DNA from: a virus
IMG/VR virus record: IMGVR_UViG_3300042475_004438
Location: 1 to 56,428 of that record
Direction: 5' to 3' (one strand)
DNA: 56,428 nucleotides
Shown here: piece after piece, positions 30,206 to 38,983 of the stretch
How positions within the stretch are numbered: the stretch's first letter is position 1
How the letters are laid out: the number at the start of each line of letters is the position of its first letter
Notes under the pieces: model-generated
The model's input: only the letters and a program-made list of their open reading frames with translations
Told to the model about the DNA's origin: nothing
Databases searched by the model: none
Made by a program: the position numbers and the translations under genes

Positions 30206-33177
30206 GCGATACCCGCGCCTATGCCTGGTGCAACCTCGGCCCCCTCGCCGAGCAGGCCAGCAGCATCGCCGAGAGCCATGTGCAGGGGTCTGGGGTGATC
30301 ACCGTGAAAGGCGCGGTGAACCTCTCTGGCATCTACCGGCCGGCGCCGGGCACCATTGTGGAGCTGGCCTACAGCGATGGTCAGAACTGGATTGCACGGC
30401 TCCCGTGCCGGCTGCGGGTGCTGTCGTCGTTCGCCAACCCCCTCGCCGGGAAGATCACGAGCATCAGCGTGGGCTGTGACCTGGCCTACATGGAGGCCCG
30501 CAAGCAGCCGCCCGACAGCCTCACCACACGCCAGGCCAACCCGGACGCCCCGGAGGCGGTCTGGCGTGCCGCGGCGCCTGCGATTCCTGCCAGCTGGCTG
30601 GTGGGGCAGATCCTCGCGGCCCTGGGGCTTACGGCGGCCGGATCAATCCCACTCACCAACCATTACACCCGGCAGGAGTTTGATCTGACGGCCGGCTACG
30701 TGGAGGAGCTGGGCAAGCTGGCCGCCTCTGAAGGCTATGCCGTGCGGATGAACACGGCGGGCCTTGTGGAGTTCTTCAACAAGGCCCCTGGCGAGACGGG
30801 AACCGGACCGCTGCTGACCGAAGAAAACCTGACTGACCTGAACCCAATCAATACTGGCGATCTATCAGGAGATGCGGTCTACGCCAAGTACACCAGCCTG
30901 AAGCTGGTTGCGCCGTCTAATCTTGATGAAGATCAGCTAGGCAAGCGCAACTGGGAACTAGAGGAGAACTACGGCGCTCCCGAAGCATATATTCATCAGT
31001 GGACAGAATATGTTACCAAGCCAGTTCTTAATCCAGACGGCAGCTTGGCTTTCCGTCAGCGCAAAGACGCAAACGGGCAGCCTGTTTTTTACACCGCATC
31101 GGAATCAATAGAAAATGGCTTTAAGACCACCGTTTTAGGCGGCAAGGTGATGGATCAGGTTTTCGAGGTCAAGGCCTATCAGTTACAGGAAACGATAAAC
31201 TACAACCCTCGCACGATCACTAAAACGACATACGATAGCAAAGACCGCGTAACTGCTCGTAAAACCCTAACCTCAAATCAATGGGGAACCGATATATACG
31301 CAGAAACTTCTTGCACATACGGTTATGACGGAGAATTACTTTTAGAAAAAACAATCGAGTTCTCCCCCGAGGGCCCATTAAGAACTTCGCTGGGGTATCA
31401 AGGGGACTATATCACTGTTCGTGGCGCTGGCTATGGCGCCCAGTATCAATCCGTCTACCGAGAGGTCAGGTACGAAAGACACAAAGCGGCAGGCGCAACA
31501 AAAGCGACCACCTTTTCGCTGGCACCGTTTATCAGCACGGTTGACGGGCAGGAAACTATGTCGCGATACCGCGATGCCGGCTATCAATTAGACCAAAGTC
31601 GCTTATCAACGCTGCTTGGCATTGCAAAGCAGCTCGTCAACTCCGGCGGCGGGGTCAGGATCAGCACCGGCCGCGAGTACGGCCTCCAGAAGCGCCCTAG
31701 CGAGGTCGAACGCACCGCAGCGGCCAACCAGAAGGCCCCCACCGTTGAGACCACCTCCGAGGCGACGTGGGCCGTGGGATCGGCCACCAGCCAGACCAGT
31801 ATTGAGCTGAGCCCGCCCTACGTGCCCGACGATCGAATCGTCTACTCCGGCGGCACCAACGGCACGTACAGCGTGATCAAGGGCAACGCCGATCAGGCGG
31901 CGCTCCACTATGCCCGCACCGAAAACCGCCTCCTGCTGGGTCACCGGAACGGCAACGGGATCCAGGTGCTCCCCGAGCTGCTGCCAGTCGCACCCATGGG
32001 CCTGGTGTTCATCAGGCTCAACGGCTGCACCGCCGCCTACAGGGCCAATGGGACCACCTACAACATCGACCCGCAGGGGGTGACGGCTACGACAGATTGC
32101 CTGTTCTGGGGGGCGGTGGATGGCGCCGTGGCTGATGCGTGGTTCCCGCTGCCGCCTGGCGCCACGTCGCTGCCCGCCCCTGTCGCGATCACCACCAATG
32201 CCAACCCCAAGCCCGCGAACGCCATGGCCATCCCTGGCGGGTTCAGCTTCACCAGCCCCAGTCTGAGCAGCCTGTTCGCCTCTCTTCCCTCGGGCCAGGC
32301 TCCGGTGTTCCCGCGGACCGTCACCCCTGGCGCCGTCCTGCGCCCGTATCACGAGACTGTCACGATCGCCGCCGGTGGTGGCGCCGGGGCGATAGCGACC
32401 GCCCTGCCATGGATTCGGCAGCCAGCCATGGAGGTGCTGGCGGGCGGCGGAGCAGGGGCGATAACCGAATTGGTGAAAGTGGTTCTTGCAGGCAGCGGGT
32501 CTGGGGTTATCGCAAATCTTGGCCAAAGCAATCCTGTGTCTGAACTGTACGCCGGCAGCGGCTCAGGGTTGATCGCTAACCTTGGCCCGAGCCTGTCAAT
32601 GACGGAGTTTTACGCCGGCAGCGGTTCAGGAGTAATTGCGGATCTTGGAGCCAGCTCGCTTATGTCAGAATTTTATGCTGGCAGCGGTTCAGGAGTGATT
32701 GCAGACCTCGGCGCAAGCACGCCCATGTCTGAACTTTACGCCGGAAGTGGCTCAGGAATCTTTGCAAACCTTGGCACAAGTGTGGCAATGACATCAAGAA
32801 CCACAAAGACCTACACAACATCATCCTTGGATCAATTTGGTGTAGCCGACTTTGCTATAAACATTGGCTTCTTGGCAGAACTGGTCGCCATACGAGTGTC
32901 CGAACCTTCATGGGTCAGGATCTACCGCACAAGCAGTCAAAGAGCGGCAGATTCCAGGACCAGCCCTGGCGGCAACCTACAAGCAATCATTGATCTAGGC
33001 GAAAACAAGCCAACCTCAGAAAATGTAACAACGCAGGCTGATCAAATGATTGTCCAGAACCCAGTTCCGCTAATGCAAGGCGATGACAATGGCCTAATTT
33101 ATGTTAGGCTGATTAAACAAAATAGCGGGGCGGCGCCCGTCACGCTGACCATCACGATCTTCCTTGAGGAAATTTAG
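30202..33177 (+). CDS. tail tip/baseplate hub protein with C-terminal repeats
   Basis: A 991-residue protein. The N-terminal 230 residues look like a hub domain (GSGVITVKGAVNLSGIYRP, ISVGCDLAYMEARKQPP, FDLTAGYVEELGKLAASEGY). Residues about 200-500 are lower in GC at the DNA level. Residues about 720-870 are Gly-rich tandem repeats with five clean 21-residue units (YAGSGSGVIADLG type). The end is a beta-rich domain (FGVADFAINIGFLAELVAI, PVTLTITIFLEEI). It would form the tail tip or central fibre. Overlaps the previous gene as ATGA. Confidence 0.6.
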   Translation: MSDTRAYAWCNLGPLAEQASSIAESHVQGSGVITVKGAVNLSGIYRPAPGTIVELAYSDGQNWIARLPCRLRVLSSFANPLAGKITSISVGCDLAYMEARKQPPDSLTTRQANPDAPEAVWRAAAPAIPASWLVGQILAALGLTAAGSIPLTNHYTRQEFDLTAGYVEELGKLAASEGYAVRMNTAGLVEFFNKAPGETGTGPLLTEENLTDLNPINTGDLSGDAVYAKYTSLKLVAPSNLDEDQLGKRNWELEENYGAPEAYIHQWTEYVTKPVLNPDGSLAFRQRKDANGQPVFYTASESIENGFKTTVLGGKVMDQVFEVKAYQLQETINYNPRTITKTTYDSKDRVTARKTLTSNQWGTDIYAETSCTYGYDGELLLEKTIEFSPEGPLRTSLGYQGDYITVRGAGYGAQYQSVYREVRYERHKAAGATKATTFSLAPFISTVDGQETMSRYRDAGYQLDQSRLSTLLGIAKQLVNSGGGVRISTGREYGLQKRPSEVERTAAANQKAPTVETTSEATWAVGSATSQTSIELSPPYVPDDRIVYSGGTNGTYSVIKGNADQAALHYARTENRLLLGHRNGNGIQVLPELLPVAPMGLVFIRLNGCTAAYRANGTTYNIDPQGVTATTDCLFWGAVDGAVADAWFPLPPGATSLPAPVAITTNANPKPANAMAIPGGFSFTSPSLSSLFASLPSGQAPVFPRTVTPGAVLRPYHETVTIAAGGGAGAIATALPWIRQPAMEVLAGGGAGAITELVKVVLAGSGSGVIANLGQSNPVSELYAGSGSGLIANLGPSLSMTEFYAGSGSGVIADLGASSLMSEFYAGSGSGVIADLGASTPMSELYAGSGSGIFANLGTSVAMTSRTTKTYTTSSLDQFGVADFAINIGFLAELVAIRVSEPSWVRIYRTSSQRAADSRTSPGGNLQAIIDLGENKPTSENVTTQADQMIVQNPVPLMQGDDNGLIYVRLIKQNSGAAPVTLTITIFLEEI
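32491..32805 (+). repeat. 63-base tandem repeats (21-aa units)
   Basis: Five units with GGCAGCGG-type landmarks at 32491, 32554, 32617, 32680 and 32743, each 63 bases apart and in frame. Unit core is YAGSGSGVIADLGASS. Two weaker Gly-rich units precede it from about 32365. Confidence 0.85.
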
Positions 33178-33179
33178 CC

Positions 33180-34154
33180 ATGGCTGTAACAAAGCAAGCC
33201 TACGCATCAGCTACAGCTCCCTGGGCGGCTACTGCTGTTTGCGACGATCTTCGAGACGCCTTCACTGGCGCTGGCTTAATGACCGGCTGGTTTGATTCCT
33301 TCTCTTCTGGCGGGCGTGAGCATCGAGTTATGGAAGTTGTTTACAACAGCTCCAAAACATACGGGAAGACATATTATTGGTTTACGATTAGCACGACAGG
33401 AATTTGGTTGAGAGTCACAAGCGGCTGGAACGCTGGATCTGACATTCCGTCGGGGACTCAATTTTTAGATTTTTTTGATACTACCACCACTGGCCTTAAC
33501 GGCGCAACTCAACTGCTGGCACTTAACTCTTCGGTTTCGTTTTCATGCACTCGCTATACGTCGTCGGGTCGCAGCTTCTTTGTCATAAGAACTGGTACGG
33601 ATTATAGTACGTTTACGATTGATGGAGCTAGTACAACGTTTATCAGTTTATATGATTTAGCTATTGGGTATCATCAGGGATTTTTCCGAGTAACTATTTC
33701 AAGTTTTACGATTGGTTTTGCGTGTCCGAACAGAACTAGAAGGGCGTTGCTAATGGGTTCAAGCCTAAACCATAACCAAAGCGCTGTTAACTTTAGCACC
33801 CAATTTCGGGTAGCCTCATACTCCTTGCCGAGAAATGCTGGCAATCAAGGCAGCACAACTTTCAGCGACGAAGGATTTATCCTTCCCGGCTGGACAACAG
33901 CAGCAAACCCAGCCGCTTCATCAAACTTTAATCCCGTATTCACTGGTCTTAGACTTTCAAGTTGCCACGCTTCCGACTTGCCTGCGGACTTTGGTATTAC
34001 GGCAATTAAAACAAGCAACACGTTGGCAATACAAGACAACGCGACAGTGACGGCAACAGTTGAAGAATATGAAATCCTGCACTTTCTTAATCAAGGGTTT
34101 CAGAACGTTAACATTGCCTCTAACCCAGCCTTCCTTGCCAGGACAGTTGGATGA
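33180..34154 (+). CDS. tail fibre or tip protein, 324 aa
   Basis: A Ser/Thr/Phe/Tyr-rich protein (DAFTGAGLMTGWFDSFSSGG, REHRVMEVVYNSSKTYG, YYWFTISTTGIWLRVTSG). Composition and size suggest a beta-structured receptor-binding or tip protein. The DNA is lower in GC than the surrounding genes, which fits horizontal exchange of host-range genes. Starts two bases after the hub gene and overlaps the next gene as ATGA. Confidence 0.55.
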   Translation: MAVTKQAYASATAPWAATAVCDDLRDAFTGAGLMTGWFDSFSSGGREHRVMEVVYNSSKTYGKTYYWFTISTTGIWLRVTSGWNAGSDIPSGTQFLDFFDTTTTGLNGATQLLALNSSVSFSCTRYTSSGRSFFVIRTGTDYSTFTIDGASTTFISLYDLAIGYHQGFFRVTISSFTIGFACPNRTRRALLMGSSLNHNQSAVNFSTQFRVASYSLPRNAGNQGSTTFSDEGFILPGWTTAANPAASSNFNPVFTGLRLSSCHASDLPADFGITAIKTSNTLAIQDNATVTATVEEYEILHFLNQGFQNVNIASNPAFLARTVG

Positions 34155-34426
34155 CCATAACTACAGCCCAAAGCATTAACGGCGCCCCGTGGAGTTCTGG
34201 CACCTACGCGGGTGATCTCACCGTCAACAGGCAGCTTGGGCCTCAGCAAACAGTGGCACCAATGGGCGCAACCGTTATTGCTGCTGGCCTAAACTTATCT
34301 TTAGGCAATCCAACTAATACAACCGGGGTGCCAAACATTACAGCCGGGTTTGATCCGTCTGTCGTGGCTGCGCTTTCGGTAAAACTGCGAACTACCGGGC
34401 AGATATGGCCGTGCGGGTTCGGCTGA
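34151..34426 (+). CDS. hypothetical virion protein, 91 aa
   Basis: A small beta-rich protein (TITTAQSINGAPWSSGTYAG, TVAPMGATVIAAGLNLSLG). Coupled by ATGA to the gene before it. It ends 41 bases before late element copy 10. No family recognised; probably a tip component. Confidence 0.5.
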   Translation: MTITTAQSINGAPWSSGTYAGDLTVNRQLGPQQTVAPMGATVIAAGLNLSLGNPTNTTGVPNITAGFDPSVVAALSVKLRTTGQIWPCGFG

Positions 34427-34467
34427 ATAGCGGCCCGGCTCAGCTTGTGCCTAGGTTCCTCTGGAAC

Positions 34468-34484
34468 CGGGAAAACTGAAGCAG
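34468..34484 (+). promoter_or_regulatory. late element copy 10
   Basis: CGGGAAAACTGAAGCAG, core ending 19 bases before ATG 34498. Nearly identical to copy 11 in the duplicated unit. Confidence 0.75.
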
Positions 34485-34497
34485 ATACGGGAATGCC

Positions 34498-34947
34498 ATG
34501 CCTGCGATGCTCCAGACGCCCTATGAAGCGGGGCGGTTGTTTGCCGGGGACTATGCCGGCAAGAAGGCTCGACTGTGCCTGGCGACAACTACAGGAGGGT
34601 CTCCGGGCCTCAGCTCAAACACTGCGGCGTGGGACGCGGTAGAGCTGACCGGCAATGGATACGCCCGTTGCGAGTGGACGATCCCTGCGGGTAGCTTCAA
34701 CAGCACCGCAGATCGCTTTGAAGCTGGTTCGCAGTCTTGCCAGTTCATCGCCACAGGGGGCGGAGCAGGCTTGTCATGGAACGCCGCCTACCTCGTGATC
34801 GGCACGATCGGCGGCGGCGGGGCCGTCACGTGGAACACGGGTGTTTCGTTTGTGCTCACGGAAAGCCCTACCGCCACCCTGGCAGCAGGATCCAGTCGCA
34901 CCTACACCGTGAGCCTGCTCACCGATGGTCTCACGGTGACGGCCTGA
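34498..34947 (+). CDS. virion protein, first copy of tandem pair
   Basis: A 149-residue protein (TPYEAGRLFAGDYAGKKARL, ELTGNGYARCEWTIPAGSF, YLVIGTIGGGGAVTWNTGV, then FVLTES). It is the same length as the next gene and clearly paralogous to it. The fold looks like a beta-sandwich adsorption or decoration protein. It has its own late element. Function unknown. Confidence 0.7.
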   Translation: MPAMLQTPYEAGRLFAGDYAGKKARLCLATTTGGSPGLSSNTAAWDAVELTGNGYARCEWTIPAGSFNSTADRFEAGSQSCQFIATGGGAGLSWNAAYLVIGTIGGGGAVTWNTGVSFVLTESPTATLAAGSSRTYTVSLLTDGLTVTA

Positions 34948-34967
34948 TCGGGAAAGCTATGCGCAAC

Positions 34968-34984
34968 CGGGAAAACTGAAGCAG
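34968..34984 (+). promoter_or_regulatory. late element copy 11
   Basis: CGGGAAAACTGAAGCAG, core ending 19 bases before ATG 34998. A decayed relative, CGGGAAAGCTAT, lies at 34949-34960. Confidence 0.75.
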
Positions 34985-34997
34985 ACACGGAAAGCCC

Positions 34998-35447
34998 ATG
35001 CCTGCGGCAATGATTCTAACCCCCTTTGAGACGGGGCGGTTGTTTGCCAACAGCTACGCCGGCAAAAAGGCTCGGCTGTGCTTGGCGGTCAACACTGGAT
35101 CGCTGAGCGCGGCCAGCACCACTGCCCAGTGGGACGCAGCAGAGCTGACCGGCAACGGCTACGCCAGGTACGAATGGACGGTCCCCTCTGGCAGCTACAG
35201 CAGCACCACGGAGCGGTTCGAGGTGCCGGCTCAGCTCTGCGAATTTTCAGCCTCATCCGGGGGTGCCGGGCTGAACTGGAACACCGCCTACCTTGTGATC
35301 GGCACGATCGGCGGCGGTGGGGCCGTCACGTGGAACACGGGTGTTTCGTTTGTGCTCACGGAAAGCCCGAACATTGTGCTTAGCCCAGGCGAGCCACGCA
35401 GTTACAACGTGCTCCTGTTCACTGATGGCTTCCTGGTGGCCGCCTGA
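34998..35447 (+). CDS. virion protein, second copy of tandem pair
   Basis: A 149-residue paralogue of the preceding gene (TPFETGRLFANSYAGKKARL, ELTGNGYARYEWTVPSGSY, then the shared YLVIGTIGGGGAVTWNTGV). Differences are concentrated at the N-terminus, the loop near residue 75 and the last 25 residues. Its stop overlaps ATG 35447 as TGATG. Two copies may allow subunit variants of one structure (inference). Confidence 0.7.
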   Translation: MPAAMILTPFETGRLFANSYAGKKARLCLAVNTGSLSAASTTAQWDAAELTGNGYARYEWTVPSGSYSSTTERFEVPAQLCEFSASSGGAGLNWNTAYLVIGTIGGGGAVTWNTGVSFVLTESPNIVLSPGEPRSYNVLLFTDGFLVAA

Positions 35448-36766
35448 TGCCTGCCCGCGTCAACCTCAACGTTCCGCCGCAGCTGATCGAGTCCGCCAGG
35501 GCGGCGCAGTACGCCAACCGCGAGGCGCTGGGCGGCAGGACACTGGCCGACAAGATCAAGGCGAAGGTGAAGGCCCGCCGCGATGCCGCGCTGAGAGCGC
35601 AGCCGCCGCCGCCTGACCGGGCTGGCGAAGCGCCGGAGGGGCGGGATCCGCTGAAGTGGCGGATATGGAGGAAGAGGAGGCCCTTTAGGCCGGTAGACGT
35701 GGGGTTGGCCTGGCTGCACATTGGAAAGAACTACACTCTTATTACAAATGAGCTAGAGATTACCAACGAAACTGACGCGGACGAGAACAACCCATCCCCT
35801 AGTTACGAAAGAAGAACAACCGAAGGATCCGCAAGCGCTTCGCTAGAGTTTGTTGTTACAGTCGGGGCCAGATCAGGCGAAAGGTGGAAACAGTTTAGGC
35901 ATAGCCTGACATTTACCGGCACGGGAACCGATGTCTTTGAAAAAACTTGGACCCGGATAGAAGACGGTGTGCTACCCATAATACTCGTGCAAGAACGGAC
36001 CTTTGGGAGCGGCACCCACAACTTTTGCGCAAGGCTTTGGTGGAACCTGCTCCCTGCTGGCCAGTCAGATATGATACTCGTCGTTTCCATAGCTCAATAC
36101 CATCGTAATTATGCGTATGAACGATTGGGGTTCGGTCCAGTTGTTTTTTCTCCCAATAACTTTACGATACAAAACACAACGCGCACCTGTTTCCTGGTAA
36201 CTGAGTCTGATGTTGTTGAGCTGACGCAGCCCCTTCCTGCGTTTATGCAAAGAAAGATAGACTCTGTACTGACTAAAAACGCAGCGGGCGGAATTGCGAT
36301 TAGCTACAATACGCTGAATCCTGATGTTTCTATAGAGTTGGCTTTACCACAGCCAGCTATTGGCACTCACCAACTAGGCTTTGATAGCGCTTCCTCTGTG
36401 ATCTATGAAAGCATTGCCCTTGATGGCACCTTTAGCGAAGTATCACCGCAGCAAGCGAAGGCGTCATACGTTGAATACAGCGGAAACCCGGAAATCCCTG
36501 TCTTGGGTTACAAGCGCGATGATCCATCGGTCGCAAGCACACCCACAACGGAAAGAGGGGTGTTCGGCATTATTACTGGCGCAAGTGTTACCGCGCCAGT
36601 GACGCCTGAAATGCTTGCTCTTGGCCTGGAGGATGAATTAGAGCAGGCCCCAGGACCGGCCGCAGCAAACCAGCCCGAGCCGGTTCGGATGGTCGTTTCC
36701 TACGACTACCACGGCGGCACCTATTGCCGTGATCGGCTTAAACTGCTTGGTATTGACATACCATGA
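35447..36766 (+). CDS. large virion protein, 439 aa
   Basis: A protein with a basic helical N-terminus (LIESARAAQYANREALGG, DKIKAKVKARRDAALRAQ) and a beta-rich body (NYTLITNELEITNET, ASASLEFVVTVGARSG, FCARLWWNLLPAGQSDMILVV). Bases about 35720-36600 are lower in GC than both ends. Coupled to the tandem pair upstream and to a 45-codon gene downstream. Likely structural; no family recognised. Confidence 0.55.
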   Translation: MPARVNLNVPPQLIESARAAQYANREALGGRTLADKIKAKVKARRDAALRAQPPPPDRAGEAPEGRDPLKWRIWRKRRPFRPVDVGLAWLHIGKNYTLITNELEITNETDADENNPSPSYERRTTEGSASASLEFVVTVGARSGERWKQFRHSLTFTGTGTDVFEKTWTRIEDGVLPIILVQERTFGSGTHNFCARLWWNLLPAGQSDMILVVSIAQYHRNYAYERLGFGPVVFSPNNFTIQNTTRTCFLVTESDVVELTQPLPAFMQRKIDSVLTKNAAGGIAISYNTLNPDVSIELALPQPAIGTHQLGFDSASSVIYESIALDGTFSEVSPQQAKASYVEYSGNPEIPVLGYKRDDPSVASTPTTERGVFGIITGASVTAPVTPEMLALGLEDELEQAPGPAAANQPEPVRMVVSYDYHGGTYCRDRLKLLGIDIP

Positions 36767-36900
36767 CCACCCCCCAACCCCAGCCCCCACTGATCCAAAC
36801 CGCCCAGCTCGTGGCCCTGGCCAACCGTCAGCGGCTGCTGCAGCGGCAGGCCGAGGGGCGGGCCATCGCCAAGGCCGTGGCGCAGGCCCTGAAGGGCTGA
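36763..36900 (+). CDS. helical mini-protein, 45 aa
   Basis: Starts on the previous stop (ATGA). After a Pro-rich opening it is one long helix (LIQTAQLVALANRQRLLQRQ, then AIAKAVAQALKG). It could be a small assembly or peptide partner of the virion protein before it. Function unknown. Confidence 0.55.
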   Translation: MTTPQPQPPLIQTAQLVALANRQRLLQRQAEGRAIAKAVAQALKG

Positions 36901-36910
36901 GGCTTCGGAC

Positions 36911-36927
36911 CGGGAAAACTGAGGCGC
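36911..36927 (+). promoter_or_regulatory. late element copy 12 (before scaffold)
   Basis: CGGGAAAACTGAGGCGC, core ending 40 bases before ATG 36962; longer spacing than most copies and a weaker 3' part. Confidence 0.65.
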
Positions 36928-36961
36928 ACCTTGCACCGGCGGAGCGATTCCCCGGCAACGC

Positions 36962-37783
36962 ATGAAAAAGAATCAGCTTGATCGGCTTCTCGGGACTGCC
37001 GATGAATGGCGGCGACCATTGGCCACTGTGGACCCTGACCCCGTGGACGCGGGGGATGGCGGTGGCGGCAGTGACGAGCTAGACGCTGACGACTCCAGCC
37101 TGGGAGAAGCTGGCCAGAAGGCCCTCCGCGAGGAACGGGCGCTGCGGAAATCCCAAGGCGCTGAACTGGCACAACTCAAGGCCCAGCTGGAGCAGATGAA
37201 GGGGCTAGTAAGCCCTGAGACCTTTGCCCAGGCCCAGGCCCAGGCGACGGCGCTGCAGCAGCAGCTGGCCGATCAACAACAAAGCACCGCGGCCGAGCGG
37301 CAGCGCCTGGAGGCCAAGGCCAACGATCGAGTGAGCAAGGCCGAAGCCCGCGCCACCAAGGCCGAGGCCGATCGCATTGCGCTGCAGGTTCGCACCGCCG
37401 CGCAGAATCTGTTCATGGCGACCGGAGGCCGCGATGGCGGCGATGGCGGCGGGCAGACCTACTTCGATGCCTGGTTCGCGTTCCACGGCAGCCGCCACAT
37501 CAAGGTGGATCCGGCCACCGGGAAGGAGTTCATCGTTGATTCCGATGGCGATCCTGTAAAGCAGGGCGATCAGAACGTAGATCCCGTGGCGTGGATCAAC
37601 GAGCAGGCGGACAACAGCCCCGTGGTCGGGTCCTTCTTCAAGCCCAAAGGCGGCAGCGGCGGCGGCGGCCTGGTCGGCGCCCGCGGCTTCCGCACCTCGC
37701 AGGGACTGTCCCCAGAACAGGTGAAAGCCTTGTCACCAAGCGAAAAACTGGCCGTCCACCGGGAGGCGGCAGCCCGCCGCTGA
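36962..37783 (+). CDS. capsid scaffolding protein
   Basis: A 273-residue acidic/helical protein. After an Asp/Gly-rich linker, residues about 50-140 form a long coiled coil (EAGQKALREERALRKSQGAE, AQAQATALQQQLADQQQSTA, then ADRIALQVRTAAQNLF). The C-terminal part is Gly-rich and ends in a short basic helix (LSPSEKLAVHREAAARR), as scaffolds use to bind coat protein. It stands directly upstream of the major capsid gene, the classical position. Scaffolds guide procapsid assembly and then leave. Confidence 0.75.
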   Translation: MKKNQLDRLLGTADEWRRPLATVDPDPVDAGDGGGGSDELDADDSSLGEAGQKALREERALRKSQGAELAQLKAQLEQMKGLVSPETFAQAQAQATALQQQLADQQQSTAAERQRLEAKANDRVSKAEARATKAEADRIALQVRTAAQNLFMATGGRDGGDGGGQTYFDAWFAFHGSRHIKVDPATGKEFIVDSDGDPVKQGDQNVDPVAWINEQADNSPVVGSFFKPKGGSGGGGLVGARGFRTSQGLSPEQVKALSPSEKLAVHREAAARR

Positions 37784-37799
37784 GGCGGCCCCGGCGGAC

Positions 37800-37816
37800 C
37801 GGGAAAACTGCGGGTG
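37800..37816 (+). promoter_or_regulatory. late element copy 13 (capsid leader)
   Basis: CGGGAAAACTGCGGGTG right after the scaffold stop. The next recognised gene starts 158 bases later, so this transcript would carry an unusually long leader. Confidence 0.7.
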
Positions 37817-37863
37817 ATCCCAAAGCGCGATGCGGCGGGATCACCCCCCAAGCGCGATGCGGC
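37812..37863 (+). promoter_or_regulatory. 5' leader hairpin of the capsid gene
   Basis: A perfect 10-bp inverted repeat, GGGTGATCCC (37812-37821) and GGGATCACCC (37837-37846), with a 15-base loop. The loop sequence AAGCGCGATGCGGC (37823-37836) is repeated exactly at 37850-37863, and GCGCGATGC occurs a third time near 37906. It overlaps the late element and would be the first structure in the capsid mRNA, possibly stabilising it. Confidence 0.7.
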
Positions 37864-37968
37864 AGGGGCAACTGAATCCCCCGAGCCCTTGGCTTGTCGG
37901 CGTGGCGCGATGCCTGTCTGGACTACCACTGAGCGACGGATCCGCCCACGTCTACCCCTTTCCCAATC

Positions 37969-38946
37969 GTGACCATCACCACCTACCACCAAGTTTTTGA
38001 GCGCAAGAGCTTTGAAGCCGATGCGAATCTGCAGGAGCTTGCCGTTATTGAGACGATGCTCAAAAACGGCCCCCTGTTCGCGCAGCTTCCGTTCAAGGAC
38101 ATCACTGGCGCCTCTGAAGTGTTCGGACTGGAAGACGAACTGCCCGCTGTGGCCGCTCGCCTCCTGGACGAGAAGCCCAAAAATGGACGAGGCAGCTCCA
38201 TCCCTCAGTCCGTGATCACGGCGATCTACACCGCTGACATTGAAACCGATGTTCAGCGCCTCGCTCGCGAAGGCCGAGGCTCTCACGACAGCGAGGTTCT
38301 CCGCAACGCCAAGTCCATTCGGATGCTACTGGAGACCGACTTTATTCGCGGCAGCCTCCAAGCCAGCGGCGGCAGGTCGTTCAACGGCCTCGCCAACCTG
38401 ATTACGGCTGTATCCACCAATAGCCAGGCCATCGCCAATCATGCCACCGGCGCCTCCCCCAAGTTGGCGGCACTGGACGACATGATGAATCAGGTGGACG
38501 CGGCGCCATCCGAGAAGAAACTGATCTTTCCCAAGAGCATGAGGCCCGCCTTGCAGGCCCTGCGGCGCGATCAAACCCTGACCGGCAACCTGCAGATCGA
38601 GACCAATGCTCTCGGCCAGCCGGCAATGTTCTACGACGAGGCGGAAATCATCCTCACGGATGTTGACCCACTCAACGTACCGATTCAGGGCTTTACCGAA
38701 GGGAGCGGTGGCAATACCTGCTCCATCTATTGCGTTGCCCTTGGCGAGGATTCGGTCTACATGGCCCAAGGCCTCAGCATGGTAAATGGCGAGCTTCAGC
38801 CGGGCCTGGTGGTCTATGACGTGGGCGAATCCTACGCTACGACTCACTTCAAAACCCGGATCAACATTGACTGCGCGGCGGTGATCAAGAACCCCCGCAA
38901 GGCTGCCCGCCTTTACAACGTGACCAAGGCCAACTTTGCGGCCTGA
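37969..38946 (+). CDS. major capsid protein
   Basis: A 325-residue protein with the features of a major head subunit. It has an N-terminal helix rich in ELAVIETMLKNGPLF, a helical mid-part (SEVLRNAKSIRMLLETDFI) and FNGLANLITAV. It also carries an LIFPKSMRPALQAL segment and a beta-rich end (TCSIYCVALGEDSVYMAQG, TRINIDCAAVIKNP). Start is GTG 37969. It follows the scaffold gene, and a decoration-type protein follows. The HK97 fold is assumed from context. The position 31 kb from the portal is unusual. Confidence 0.85.
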   Translation: MTITTYHQVFERKSFEADANLQELAVIETMLKNGPLFAQLPFKDITGASEVFGLEDELPAVAARLLDEKPKNGRGSSIPQSVITAIYTADIETDVQRLAREGRGSHDSEVLRNAKSIRMLLETDFIRGSLQASGGRSFNGLANLITAVSTNSQAIANHATGASPKLAALDDMMNQVDAAPSEKKLIFPKSMRPALQALRRDQTLTGNLQIETNALGQPAMFYDEAEIILTDVDPLNVPIQGFTEGSGGNTCSIYCVALGEDSVYMAQGLSMVNGELQPGLVVYDVGESYATTHFKTRINIDCAAVIKNPRKAARLYNVTKANFAA

Positions 38947-38983
38947 TTCAATCTTGCTTCTTTCCTTTACCCCCTGATTCATC

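Larger units (their letters stand above)
34468..35447 (+). repeat. tandem duplication of a late-element-plus-gene unit
   Basis: Two 500-base units, each a late element followed 19 bases later by a 149-codon gene. The stretch coding YLVIGTIGGGGAVTWNTGV is nearly identical at the DNA level, while the first 100 codons have diverged, pointing to local homogenisation or selection. Confidence 0.85.

Noticed and set aside
37830-38000. 56-codon frame between the late element and the capsid gene
   Set aside because: Low-complexity residues, overlaps the capsid start, and sits on the hairpin repeats; more likely a structured leader.
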